Shown here in pieces: positions 22,805-33,339 of a stretch of 64,000 nt of DNA. A program made the translations under genes and the position numbers. Position 1 is the first letter of the stretch. Every line of letters starts with the position of its first letter. The notes under the pieces were generated by a model. That model was given only the letters and a program-made list of their open reading frames with translations, was not told the origin of the DNA and ran no database searches. The DNA is from Dicyema japonicum (Eukaryota > Dicyemida > Rhombozoa > Dicyemidae). Location: contig RDEW01000032.1 of assembly GCA_011109175.1 (NCBI GenBank), positions 527,334 through 591,333 on the forward strand, in the 5' to 3' direction.

Positions 22805-24540
22805 GACAGAAAGACGAACAAAACCCAGACATTGGAGTCAAGCTGGACATCTGCAATGCCTTCAATTCATTGAGGAGGGATCAGATTTTCGAAACTACAA
22901 GCAAACGAGCCCCGGAACTTATTAAACTTGTCTTCCTCGCTTACGGAACCATTCTTCACTGGTTTTCGGGGACAAGATTATCTGTCCGGAGACCGGAGTT
23001 CAACAAGGGACCCACTTGGTTCACTACTCTTTGCTCTGGCGATCAATGAAATTGTCCGCTCTATAAACACACAACTAAACCTTTGGTATCTCGATGACGC
23101 CACAATTGAAGGGCCGTGGAGAAAAGTACACGACGTTCTGTCACATGCCGTGCCGGCACTACGAAACCTCGGACTTGAGATAAACATAAAGAAATCGGAG
23201 CTAATAAATATCACATACTCGGAGAGTGATTTCATCAACGTGGTTGAGTCTTTCAACTCGGTACTACCTGGAATTACTGTCGTACCCAGGGAGCGGACAT
23301 ACTTTCTTGGGTGCACACTTGACGAAAAAAACTGCGGAACCATCTACAAACAAAAGAGGATGAACTCTCCAAAGTCACGGAGAAACTCTCCTTACTTGAT
23401 GGTCATACAGCGTTCTTCCTTTTGAAGAATAGCATCGGCTTGCCCAAACTCCTATATGCTCTCCGATGTTCTCCTGCTTCAAACATCGTGACATCCTCCT
23501 GTCACTGGATAGGACATTGAGAAAATCAGCTGAATTGCTTCTAAACATCCACTTTGATGCGCCGAGTTGGAACCAATGCAAGCTTCCTACACGCCTCGGA
23601 GGAACGGGTCTCAGGTCGGCGCTGGAGATCGCCTATCCAGCATATGTGTCATCGCTCTCAAGTGGAACCCTTTTGGTCCAAGAAATCCTACGTATTACAA
23701 CCGGACTCTCTTGGGAAAAAGTCTTCGACGAAGCTCGTTGCGAATGGTGTGAAACTGGTTTGGATATGCCGAACGATCCTTCGAGGCAACGTGACTGGGA
23801 TGATATTTACTCCAAGAATATCTTCGATGTGCTAAAGTCTGAGGCCAACCAGCATCGTCTTGCATGCCTCGTGTCCGCCGCCAACCATGGGAGCGGAGCG
23901 TGGCTGGATGCACTCCCGTGTTCCTCCCTGGGGACCCTATTGGACGATGACTGTATTCGGATTGGGATCGCACAACGCCTGGGAGCTGATGTTTGCGTCG
24001 AACACCAATGTCGCTGTGGAGGGATCGTCGATGCCAAAGGGCTGCACCCGCTCTCGTGCAAAAGGAGCGCGGGCAGAGCACCCCGCCATGCTGCTATGAA
24101 CAACATTGTCTTGCGAGCTCTTGAAGCAGCAGGATTTCCGGCAGTACTGGAACGTGTGGGATTGGACCGCGGAGATGGGAAAAGACCGGATGGGTTAACT
24201 ATCTTTCCGTTCACTGAGGGAAAATCGCTCGTATGGGACTGCACTGTTGTGATTCTTTCTCGAACTCGATGATGCTCAGCTCGGCGCAGTCTGCTGGATC
24301 GGCAGCCGATTTGGCCGAGAAAATCAAGATTAAAAAATATGGCGAAATTGGAGATCGCCGGTAGCAATCGAGACGTCTGGTGCGGCTGGAAGTATTACAG
24401 CCTCTTTCCTAAAGGAAATCGGGGGACAATTGGCCCACCGCAAGAAAGACGTTCGGCTGAGGCAAAGAATTGGTATCGCAGTTGTTCGCGGAAACGCTTA
24501 CTCCGTGATGTCTTCAGCCGCTCTCCCCCATAGTTAATAA
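22805..24540 (+). pseudogene. RLE-type non-LTR retrotransposon, best-preserved copy
   Basis: RT and endonuclease lie in their normal order across about three frames. RT: 'VKLDICNAFNSLRRD' (about 22829-22875), a degraded GVQQGDPLG motif leading to 'SLLFALAINEI' (about 23010-23055), and the catalytic YLDD (about 23085-23100). A thumb/connection follows to about 23800. The frame 23466-24272 (268 codons) carries 'CRCGGIVDAKGLHPLSC' (about 24010-24062) and then KRPDG (about 24179-24195) and WDCT (about 24232-24245), the C-x-C-H-C plus RPD...D arrangement of restriction-like endonucleases of R2-type elements. After a shift near 24250 the tail reads 'RIGIAVVRGNAYSVMSSAA' to about 24530. The N-terminus is missing (5' truncation at Tigger copy 3). 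Confidence 0.85.
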
Positions 24541-25620
24541 ATAATATTTTATTGTTAATAAATTTTTGATAGTAAAAAAATGACATAGTTGATAAAAATT
24601 ATCCTTTGTGGAGCCAGAGTAAAATTCTGATCATTCTTAAGCTTGCGTCATCGAGAAATTGTTTCCATATTAGTTTATAACCTGTTAACCAAGTCAAAGG
24701 GTATTGATAAGTCTATTACAGAATGTTGGTGTCATTTCATTAATTCATTTAGAGCCTTATTTCGTAAAACATGTATTGTAAAAGAACCAAGGTTTACATC
24801 AGAGATCTTTATAGGCCAGAATATGTCACGCAACGATAAAATCGTTAAAAACCTACTCCGTCAAAAGACATTATCAACAACACGAATCAATTTATGATTG
24901 TTATCAAGGCGATTCTAAAAACAATTATAAAAATATTATAAATTAAATAAATAATATCTTAGAATGGTTAACTAATAATTTTATAATTAACATATGATTC
25001 TAGTGCTGCAAATTTATATTTCATCGGATTTTGTTGTTTTTGTGTTTTGTTGTTGTTGGATTTTGCTGTTATTTCATCGGATTTTTGTTGTTATATAATT
25101 ATCCTTCATACCGTGCTTGTGTTCAATTAGCGTCCTTTTCAACACAAACTGATTGGACATCAGTCCTTGTTGCTCCTTCAATAGATAATTTATCACAATT
25201 CTTGAAGCAATAACAACAAATACTGCAATAAACTGACAGATATGAATCTAAGTCAGTTTCCACGGACCTCGACATCTTCTATTGTACCAGCTTTTAAAGA
25301 GCTAATTGATTAATGGTTTATAAATTTACTTTTTTTTATATTAATTAAGTTTAAAAAAATTGGCGGCCCCTACAAATAAAGTAATTTATTGATTCTTGAG
25401 AACCACTGCTCCAAACCATATTGGTTGTTTATCTCCATACTGGAAATACACCTTGACTTTTTGGTAAAAGGTAAAGTCAATATTTGCCACAATTGTACGC
25501 AAGGAATTTATTAGTTGACGGATCTAAATTTTTAGGCTGTCCCCAGTTTTATGAATGGGAATTAATCATCAGTCCCCAAAAGTAAAGTGCATCGTTAGTT
25601 AAGTTAGTTAAAGCTCCTTC
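24541..25620. other. Mostly AT-rich; unidentified frame at 24643-24897
   Basis: An 84-codon plus frame (24643-24897) has no recognised motif. At 25020-25100 there is a TTG-rich microsatellite with 'tttcatcggattt' repeated. A fragment of the EH-HGM family lies at 25125-25215 and is listed separately. Confidence 0.3.
25125..25215 (-). pseudogene. EH-HGM coding fragment, copy 1
   Basis: The minus strand matches 59390-59300 almost base for base over blocks such as 'attctt(c)aagaat', 'gataaattatctattgaag' and 'tgtatg' variants, giving 'DKLSIE(G/E).TRT' and '(T)LIEHKHGM' after a shift. A related copy is at 62554-62880. Function unknown; see the longer copies. Confidence 0.5.
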
Positions 25621-26475
25621 GCGTAGCCCTAAAAGGGTTTCGCTTGAGCCATGCTTTACAGTCATCCTCCTCGCCATCCTCGCCCACGCCATCTTGATTC
25701 TGGCCTCATTCGAACATCATCCAGGTCGTCTGCTGTCATCAATTTACGACCGATTGTTTCGTAATCATCTTTTAAGCAAATTGGAAGTGTATTTCTTGGT
25801 CTGTCTCGAAATCCGTGACATCCGGAACAGTAGAAATATTCTTCCATTATTCTGTTACACGTCGTAGTCAAGTCCAGTCTACATTTCCAAATAGTTGCCA
25901 TCTCGATAAAATAACGTCCATGCTAATTGGTGTAGATTTACATAGAGCATATAGTTTCTCTTTTTCTCGGCCAGAAGATCCCAGTCAGTATAGCAGTTGA
26001 CTTCTGTGGAAAGTGTCTAGCCTCTCTAAGCGTATTTTGAGGTTCCCCATGTTTTGGGATTGTATATCAATATTGGCTAGATAAACGTGTCGTATAGTCT
26101 GACACGAAGTTTCAGTGAAACACGTTTTTTCTAATCCAGATGTTGTACATTTTTTGAAGTATATGGTTGCCGACATTTTCCTTCTACAAAGTGAGCCGAG
26201 TTTTTGTATGTCTCCAGAGTTCGTCATTTCTTGACTTGGCTCGTTCGATTCGTGTGTAGTCCGTTTTTGTAATATTTATGTGCAGATTCAAATTATTTAA
26301 AATAATTTCGGCTTGGACTAAATTTGTCAACTGGGCTTTCTGGTCAGGGAAGAGAAAAGTTTATATTGTTGCCAGGATAAGGGAGAAGCTACATCATCCG
26401 CGTATAACAATTCAATTATATCTTCGTATTTAGATCCCATTTCCTTCCTCAGCTCCCTGAGGGCAGCTTAAAGTG
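25620..26475 (-). pseudogene. LINE RT end and C-terminal region
   Basis: On the minus strand: 'SKYEDIIELLYADDVASPL' at about 26445-26390 contains the catalytic YADD. Connection sequence follows (MTNSGDIQKLG... at 26227 onwards). The C-terminal block 'ISMDVILSRWQLFG' (about 25945-25905), 'MEEYFYC', 'GFRDRPRNTLP' (about 25810-25775) and 'DDL.DVR..PESRWR' (about 25725-25680) follows. This (RW.LFGH...RPR.T...DR..WR) is a common C-terminal pattern of RTE/Jockey-type LINEs. Frameshifts separate the pieces. Confidence 0.7.
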
Positions 26476-26688
26476 CATCGGGAAAACCTATATTATTGTT
26501 TTCTTAATAGAAATTATTAAAAAAATAATACTTTTATTTAACAGATTATAAAGTTCTAATTTTTAATTGATAAAATTTCCAGTGATTTTGAAAAATGCCT
26601 CGTGACCTCTCTTGTGGTGGCTTTTGAAAGAAAAGAGTAGCTTCTCCCTTATCCTGGCAACAATATGGACTGTTTCTCTTCCCTATTT
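26343..26688. repeat. Inverted repeat within LINE RT region
   Basis: The segment 26343-26390 ('agggaagagaaaag...ttgttgccaggataaggg') reappears inverted at 26637-26688, about 250 bases away. The arms match over about 45 bases with a few differences. One arm encodes the sequence just after YADD, so the second arm is an inverted partial duplication of the LINE. Confidence 0.8.
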
Positions 26689-26729
26689 TTCAGAGTTAAA
26701 TAATAATAATTTTCAGACATAAAACCATC

Positions 26730-26890
26730 CAGAAAATATTTCCAATCAACAAAAAACGATAGCAGAGGACTGCACCTCATTACTTTACTCACAGCCAAAT
26801 CTGGGAAGCCACACACAATTGGAGAAGAACTTATAATACATCAGTTGCTCAGGAGATACGTGCAGCTAACTATTGTTAACACAGTAATAA
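26730..26890 (+). pseudogene. hAT/ZBED-like transposase fragment
   Basis: A plus-strand frame reads 'LHLITLLTAKSGKPHTIGEEL' in two overlapping short phrases, resembling the AK-x-KPHTIGE-x-L block of hAT-derived ZBED/SCAND3-type proteins. About 40 residues are supported. It ends where the integrase-like segment begins. The assignment rests on one motif. Confidence 0.5.
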
Positions 26891-26899
26891 GAATTGAGT

Positions 26900-27690
26900 G
26901 ATAAATATTATGCTTTATTAAAGAAGTATTATTCGTCGAGTGGTAAGAGACGTTGACATAAGCAAGTTTGCAGTGCTACTGAAACAACATGAAGATGTGA
27001 GTAATATGGTTGCTGATGTACCAAATGAGAGATTTCGATTGACCTAAAAAAGTATAAAATTATATTATTTCCTAGATTTGAAAATGAACATTTTTTGTTG
27101 CAATCTATAATTGACGTCTATTATAAGGAATCTTAAAAAATGGTATTAAAGTCGCTGAAAATTTAAAAGAGATCTTCATGGATTATAGCCCGAGCAGATA
27201 TTTACAATTTGATAACGGGACCCAATTCAAGAATATACAAACTGCTCAGTTATGCGAAGAATTCAACTCAAATCCACGGAAGGCCGAACGACCCCTAGAG
27301 TCATGGGATTGTTGAAAAATTCAATCCCAAGATCACAAGAAGTTTGTCAAAATTGCCTAGGCTTAATACCAGTAATACAAAGTCTGACAGACACCAATGA
27401 AGAGATAGAAGTAGATAACCCACGTGAATATTTTCTGGACTCTGACGGTCTTTTAGGAATGAATTCATTCATCAGATATACAGAAGAACGAAAAATAGGA
27501 ACTTCCAAGCTTCAGGTTATATGTGTCGCTGAAATAAGCATAATCATATTTTATATTAGAAATCGCCTCCAGCAAATTTTTTGAAAGCCTCCGAAAAGCT
27601 ATTGTATATAAAGAAGCAATTCAGGTTAGACAACATATGTTAGTTTTCGATGCAAATTAAGGACCATTTGACCTATTCCACTCCAAGATA
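26900..27690 (+). pseudogene. Retroviral-type integrase fragment
   Basis: Around 27205-27345, over two frames, the plus strand reads 'LQFDNGTQFKN' (second catalytic Asp region) and then HGRPN(D)..SHGIVEKFN-like sequence (the third acidic residue, Glu), split by a frameshift between the 'FNSNPRKAERP' and 'GRTTPRVMGLL' readings. The arrangement D-N-G-x-x-F followed about 35 residues later by V-E-x-F-N is characteristic of rve integrases, as in KRBA2-like, Ginger-type and Ty3/Gypsy-type elements. Sequence to about 27690 may be its C-terminal tail. Without neighbours such as RT or protease I cannot say which. Confidence 0.6.
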
Positions 27691-27699
27691 ATCTAAAAT

Positions 27700-28250
27700 A
27701 GATTTGGAGTTGCTTTCTTTTTTGAGGACATATTGTCTTGATTCTCTGTGAAAAACAAGAAATGCTTTCATAAACCCAATCTCCACGCGCCCAGTTGCAA
27801 AATAGCCTAAAAATGATGTTTGTCTACCTCGTCCCTTAAAATTTGGTTGTGGAAACTAAATACTTTACTGTTACTCTCAATGCATCAACCCCTTTTGGTA
27901 GATCTCCAATATTCTTTTCTTTGTTGCATGAATACGTATTATTAAGCCAAAATCACCATGATATCAACTAATTATGAGAAAGGTATCAAGTGATCCCAGG
28001 ATGGTATCGATGTTTCTCACTGGAACCACGTATTTGCTGTATGCCCGTTTTTTGGCGGTTATCGTGTTGGACGGATGTGGGACCGGATTTCCCCACGAGA
28101 TCCTCGAACTGGGTTGCCTTTGTCATATTCCCATGAGTTGAAAGATATTCTTGACGGCTCTACACTGTTCACCATCCATGATTGACAGTTGGCTTGATAA
28201 ATTGTGCATACTAGGGACCTACCGTTGAATTGAACGATCTTTTATTTTTA
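27700..28250. other. No recognisable feature
   Basis: Composition around 28000-28200 is richer in G+C, suggesting an old transposon, but no motif is readable on either strand. Confidence 0.3.
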
Positions 28251-28253
28251 TTA

Positions 28254-28545
28254 TTTATTAATCCCGGATACACCGAGAAGGAAGTTAAAGTAAACTACTA
28301 ATTAAGTGTATCCAGTTTCCACAGAAACAGAGTCCATTCGGAATCAACATAAAGGGTAAAAAACGTCCATACTTGCAGTTGTGAAAACCCCTCCAGTGGA
28401 GTGTGGGAGAGCAAATGATCCTTTTTCGTGCCGGCCTGGCACTGGGCGCCACCTAGACAGGTGGATTACATGACGGCACTCTAATAGGAAGAGAGAGGAG
28501 GAACAGACGAACAAACAGAAACTTCAACCAATTAACCACGAAGTA
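28254..28545 (+). repeat. Interspersed repeat family B, copy 2 (longest)
   Basis: The first 160 bases match copy 1 at 1367. The second half ('gagcaaatgatcctttt', 'ggcactggg.gccacct', 'aggaagag') matches the reverse complement of 34453-34661. Together they define a unit of roughly 290 bases. No coding frame or RNA polymerase III box was convincing. Confidence 0.75.
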
Positions 28546-29409
28546 CGATCTTTTGAATTTAGAAATAATATTTTATACAAACTTCGTGGAGACGCCATGA
28601 TTAAATTCAACACACGTTTGCAGAGGGCATCGGTGCGTCGAAGGTTGCTCCAAGAATCTTGACTGAGTACTAGTATGGATTTGTCTCCTTCAGAAACAGT
28701 TGGAAAATACTGTCATTTTGAGTCTCATAAAAAAACGAAAGTATAGATATTATTGGGAGATACCGGCATACATAAAAAGAATAACTACTTTAATTCGTTT
28801 TGCTTAACAAAGTTGCAAAATGACCTTAGTCTGTGGAAATAAGTTCTTACCACTCGTTGTTTTGTTGTTTCATACAAAGCGGCAACTTAAACTAAAATTA
28901 CAGAATTATGAGACTAAACCAGTGATTCTACAAATCACCGAATAAGATGCAAGATCGCCTCCGGGTACATCACCCACCAAGGATGTATTACCACAGATTG
29001 GTGGAAGAAATCGGTCATCGCGTATGAACAAGAGCGACTACCATATTATACTTAAAACTGACTCCCAGATTCCGATTAAAGATAGTCTAGCTATCTAATT
29101 AAACGTACAACATCAATACAAAATGTTCAACGCAGAACTAATCCCCGTCCTCTTATGGAAGAGACTGGTGTTGCTTATATTTGGCGTGGACCTACGTAAA
29201 TCAATATAGGAATTCACAAAAATGTACTTCCTATGTTTCATTTTATGAACAAAGTAGTACCTTTTAGGTTACTGCAGGGGACTTGAATGCGAACCGGTTT
29301 TATTAGCAGAAAAGAGGTTGATGCTTCATCAGTGGTCTATCTCTAATGCTATCATCCATCCTCTCCAGCCCCAGTAGACCAATCAAAACTCTCTTTCGGT
29401 AGATATCTA
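28546..29409. other. No recognisable feature
   Basis: Mixed sequence with short frames only. Nothing matches the window's other families. Confidence 0.3.
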
Positions 29410-29680
29410 TGTAAACCTGACTAGTCTACGATATCCACAACCCCCTCTACCGAGATACTTATGTAAACTGGATGATGTAAATTGTGTCCACTGTTCCTTC
29501 TGAAACTTCTCCGAGTTGACAACAAATAACTTTTTTAATGTCCTGAAAGAGTACAATGTTGGTCTACAATGCCTAGACTGACAGATCTATGGGAGCACTG
29601 GTGTTTGCTGCGTTTTACTTAATAACCGCTGGTCTCTTACAAGTTAGTGAGGCCGGGGTCAATTAATTAACTATCTGAAA
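29410..29680 (+). pseudogene. LINE C-terminus, family E copy 2
   Basis: The frame 'KLDDVN...HCSF', then 'FSELTTNN', then 'GLLQVSEAG' parallels copy 1 at 16225-16540 and copy 3 at 40255-40345. Stops interrupt it. The 3' end reads 'caagttagtgaggc'. A short near-duplicate of 'gata(t/c)..ttatgtaaac' occurs at 29400-29475. Confidence 0.55.
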
Positions 29681-29766
29681 AAAAAATCTTAATAGTTTCA
29701 TATTTTATGAAAATCACAAAACAGGTATTCTAAATTTAATTAAAAAAACGAAAATTAAAAAAATCG

Positions 29767-30640
29767 TTAAGCCGCGGATTTATTAATAGCACTGTGACAT
29801 AAACTATATTTGGAATCGTCTTCCTTGTCTGGCTTAGACCTGTCTATTGAATTATTAGATTCTTCGATCATCTCGTTGGTATCAATGGACTCATTCACCA
29901 TGCAGGAGTCTCCAGGCTTCTCTAATCCTGTCACCATAACTGATCTGATGCCATCAGCGATGTTAATAAGTAGTTTCGTGTCCACACCATAGTATCCCCC
30001 ATCATCATTCCATTCCATAATCAAATCTTTATGATCGAGAATACGAAATATTTCTGAAATATCTATGTCAGACTGGAGGACCTCATAGTCAGAATCACCC
30101 AAGCTTAACATATCATCTTCCTCAGGTATGATGAAACCAATATTAAAAAAATTTTTTATTAACATTCCAACTCTACAAAATTTTGGGGTTTATATTTCGT
30201 AATAATATTTATTAAGTAAATCAATAATAGCGGCTAACCTCTTTTTTGGCGGTAAAATATTTTCATTGAATAATTAATTTCAGTAGTAGTGTCGGATTTC
30301 CGTGGAAGCAAAATTCCAAAACAATTAAAATACGCATCCATAGCGTGATGCCTGAGCATCAATCCCCATCCGTATAATGCTACCAAAAAATTGTCATCCT
30401 TCGGCATCTGATATTGGTCTCTATGAACCACAACTATTTTTTTACATAATGGTCACTTGAATTTATTCTATAAATTGACATTTTTATCTATTACCTAATT
30501 CACATTGCCCATTGATCAACGTCAATTTGCATGAACTTAGCAATATTGATTACATGAGTAATTGGGATATCAAACGAAATGACCCAAGTCCTTGTCTTGG
30601 TTGGGAATTTAACGAGATAAGAAGTAAGGATGCCAAATGA
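29767..30640 (-). CDS. Candidate intron-containing gene or relic, unidentified
   Basis: Three minus-strand open stretches lie close together. A 53-codon open stretch (30658-30487; 'SYLVKFPTKTRTWVISF', ending '..DVDQWAM') comes first, then about 66 codons (30431-30234; 'YGWGLMLRHHAMDAYFN'), then 133 codons (30165-29767), acidic with a Ser/Asp-rich end. The last two can be joined in frame across a small AT-rich gap (about 30237-30172) with a GT donor and an AG acceptor ('ttttgtagag'). I could not join the first two in frame. The frames are unusually free of stops and share nothing with the TE families, so this may be a host gene with short introns, or a pseudogene. Product not recognised. Confidence 0.3.
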
Positions 30641-31350
30641 ACATTGGCGAATCGAACGAGATTATAAAAAACAAAAACTCAAATTGTTAAATAGCCAAAA
30701 AAATGAAGTAAATGTAAAGATTATAACGAATATTTAGAATCAGAACCACGTGAGACAGTAAGAGAGTATATAAATTAGAATTTACAGACTGAATTTACTT
30801 TTTCCTTTATATCGTAAAAAAGCGGAATTTTGTAGGTAGACATGGAAGTAATCTTAGATATATGAGGATTCTGCCACGGGCACAAAATTGTGGGTGATAT
30901 GAATTTAAGAAGAAACATTTGACTCATTATTAGTACTCTCAGTCTCATTTAAACTGTCGGTTTTTTTTGACGACTGAAGAATGTAACCCCAAGTGGGCCT
31001 GGCTTATAATTTCAGATTTGTTGAGCACTGTCACATTGTTAAGCAACGATTATTTTGAATCCTACTAGAGTGCAGTTATTTTATTCAAATCGGTAGTTGC
31101 ACGATTGGCGAAGAGGCATCGAGCTATATGGAGGGACCTAAGAGGTCATTTGAGAAGAATATAACAAATGCGTGAGATATATTGCAGGGAACTACTTATT
31201 TTCTGAAAAGATTATATCCGAATCAGCATTACTTCCAGGAGGGAGAATAAAGGAGGTAAACCCTTGGAACAGGTAGCATACTTTCCTTCACATTCGAGGT
31301 AATAGAAATAAATTCCGGGAATTCAACGTGATTTATTTCATGTAACTAAA
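30641..31350. other. No recognisable feature
   Basis: AT-rich. A weak plus-strand open stretch around 31140-31330 lacks any motif. It ends at the SINE. Confidence 0.3.
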
Positions 31351-31640
31351 GGGCACTGTGGTTAGGTGTCGAACTAAGTGGTTTAGGTCACGGGTTCGAT
31401 TCTCGCTGCTGTTCACCTGGTGGAAGTTTCCACGCGTCTACAATGCAAAAAGGGCTTGAAGAGTGACGCCGTCATCAGTGGATACTCACTGCGGAACTGG
31501 ATAGTCTAAAGGGACATACACACAAAAAAAAGAAAACAAAAAAGTGAAGAGCATTCCTTGGTTCTCTCTACGATTAGTTATAATAACTGTTCTTTACTTA
31601 AATAAAGTGTGTGTTCTGCATGAGCGAAACCCTAGGCATT
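31351..31640 (+). repeat. tRNA-derived SINE, copy with full tRNA-like head
   Basis: The 5' end 'gggcactgtggttaggtgtc' looks like an A-box region of a tRNA, and 'cgggttcgattctcgc' at about 31391-31406 is a near-consensus B box. The family core 'gacgccgtcatcagtgg', an A-rich patch near 31520-31550, and 'ctgttctttacttaaat' follow. The 3' tail present in copies 7201 and 57107 is replaced near 31630. The anticodon arm has no good pairing, so it is not a functional tRNA gene. Confidence 0.8.
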
Positions 31641-32059
31641 TTGCGTGCTTACGGCAACGCGGAAGTGCTTACTTTTTAAAGGGCACTTCACAAGAAAAGG
31701 TAAAATTAGCGACTGAATTAACGATATGTATCCGTCTGTGTTGATGAACATGACTTATGAATATATTCAGAGCTCCCAGTCTCTTGAGAAGAGACAGACT
31801 TTTTGTTCATATCTCTAGTTGTTTTACGGCAATTTCCCAAACGTGAACCGGTTCAGGACCCCTTCGTATTTCTTCCCTTTTCTACAGTAGACTACATTTA
31901 TGTCGCTCCCGAAAATGTTGATGCGAGATAGACAGTCAATACAAGTGCTGGACACTTGAATAAGTAATTTTTTATTGATCGGAGCCATCACAGAAAGAAC
32001 CGATTTGAGAGAATACATACGGAGAGAGGGTCGTGGTGCAAAGTCCAAGTCGAGGTAAG
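31641..32059. other. Unidentified; weak minus-strand frame
   Basis: A 74-codon minus frame (31824-32048) has no recognised motif. It lies upstream of the family D tail on the other strand. Confidence 0.2.
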
Positions 32060-32117
32060 ACTCAGATTTAATTCCCCTCCAAATAACTCATGACTCTTTC
32101 GTTAATAAATTGTTATT
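32060..32117 (+). repeat. Shared 3' tail, family D copy 2
   Basis: 'gactcagatttaattcccctcc' then 'actctttcgttaataaattg' matches 10046-10115. It abuts the end of an antisense RLE retrotransposon, so two tails meet here tail to tail. Confidence 0.55.
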
Positions 32118-32154
32118 TAAAATAATGAAAATTAGGCAATAATTAGGACGACAG

Positions 32155-32790
32155 AATGGCGAAGGCGTTACCTCTGATAATCGCCATTTCGAGCAATCTG
32201 CCACAACCAGAGTCCCTCCCGTGGCTCGCACCTTTTTGAGGCGAGTTTGCTTCCAATGCTGTTGAGAAAGGCTTCCGTCTTCGCGTTTACAGTTCCAGTT
32301 GTCTCCACAACAATGGAGGCGAAATGGTAGTGGTCTCCGAGGGATTCGTACTGATGGATTTTCTTGACCTTCGCCTGGTCGGCTGCGTCTCCAGGAGAGT
32401 GCGTCGCCGTCAGCAATCTGGCTCCTGAGAAGGTGTCCACACACGTTGCGTCTCAGACAAGTGATTTTCCGTGGGAGTATGGGAATAACGTCATTCCATC
32501 TGGCCTCTTCCCGTCGCCTCTGTCTAAGCCCAATGGTTCCAATTGGGCCGGAAATCCCGCAGTTTTGAGGGCTCGAAAGATGATGTCATTGAGGGCTGCG
32601 TGGTACGGGGCTCGACCAGCACTCCGTCGCCAAGACAGTAAATGTAATCCTTTCGTATCAACGTCACCGTTGCAACGGCATTTTTGTCTTTGGCATATGT
32701 CCAGTCTTAGGCGCAGTGCCACCCCGATCCTCAAGCTGCGGGCTGGATGGAGAATTGTTATTATTATTTGAAAAACCGAGAAAGACAAAA
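32155..32790 (-). pseudogene. RLE-type retrotransposon, endonuclease end
   Basis: Minus-strand frames 32788-32453 and 32440-32168 give '[17 protein letters not shown]' (knuckle with the last Cys changed to Trp), '[21 protein letters not shown]', then 'DTFSGA' and a C-terminal helix with 'YHFASIVVETTGTVN' and 'GLWLWQIARNGDYQR'. The order matches 23466-24530. The copy is strongly 5'-truncated (no RT) with one frameshift near 32450, and is otherwise rather open, so it is among the younger copies. Confidence 0.8.
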
Positions 32791-32887
32791 CCCGTAAAAA
32801 TTAGAAAATCCGTAAAAACAACAAAAGTCAAATCAACTAAGGTTCTACAAAAATCAAGAAATCAAAAAAGTCATAATTTATTGTATT

Positions 32888-33163
32888 GTATTAAATTTTC
32901 TATTTTTTGACTAAACTCAAGAAATTATCGACAATGTCTCTAAGTCATCTTTGGCTAACGACCGTATATTGTAAACGCTAGTTGTTCTGAATCTTGCAGT
33001 CAAGATGGTAGAATCGATGATTTGGTATTAAATTTTCTATTTTTTGACTAAACTCAAGAAATTATCGACAATGTCTCTAAGTCATCTTTGGCTAACGACC
33101 GTATATTGTAAACGCTAGTTGTTCTGAATCTTGCAGTCAAGATGGTAGAATCGATGATTTGGT
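32888..33163 (+). repeat. Perfect 137-bp tandem duplication
   Basis: The block starting 'gtattaaattttctat' and ending 'gaatcgatgatttggt' is present twice in direct succession with period 137 and no difference that I can see. Flanking sequence is AT-rich and non-coding. Confidence 0.9.
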
Positions 33164-33339
33164 CTAACAATTTGAGGCATCAATTGAAAGAACTCAGAGG
33201 AGCATCTCTCAGAAACGTCACATATTAGATAATACAATTCCACGATATATTGCACGGTTTGTAGTTATTATCTTCGATATCGAGATTCGTTGGCTGATTC
33301 TATTCAACTAAATTTCTGAATTCAATCCATCACGTGTGA

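Noticed and set aside
23807-24367. 186-codon minus-strand open frame
   Set aside because: It lies entirely over the plus-strand RLE domain, which has conserved knuckle and RPD motifs. The minus frame is a shadow of locally higher G+C.
22805-24540. R2 element integrated in 28S rDNA
   Set aside because: No rRNA sequence flanks any copy in the window; flanks are AT-rich or other transposons.
31351-31410. tRNA gene
   Set aside because: The B box is good but the anticodon arm and acceptor stem do not pair, and the sequence continues into a repeated SINE body found at other sites.
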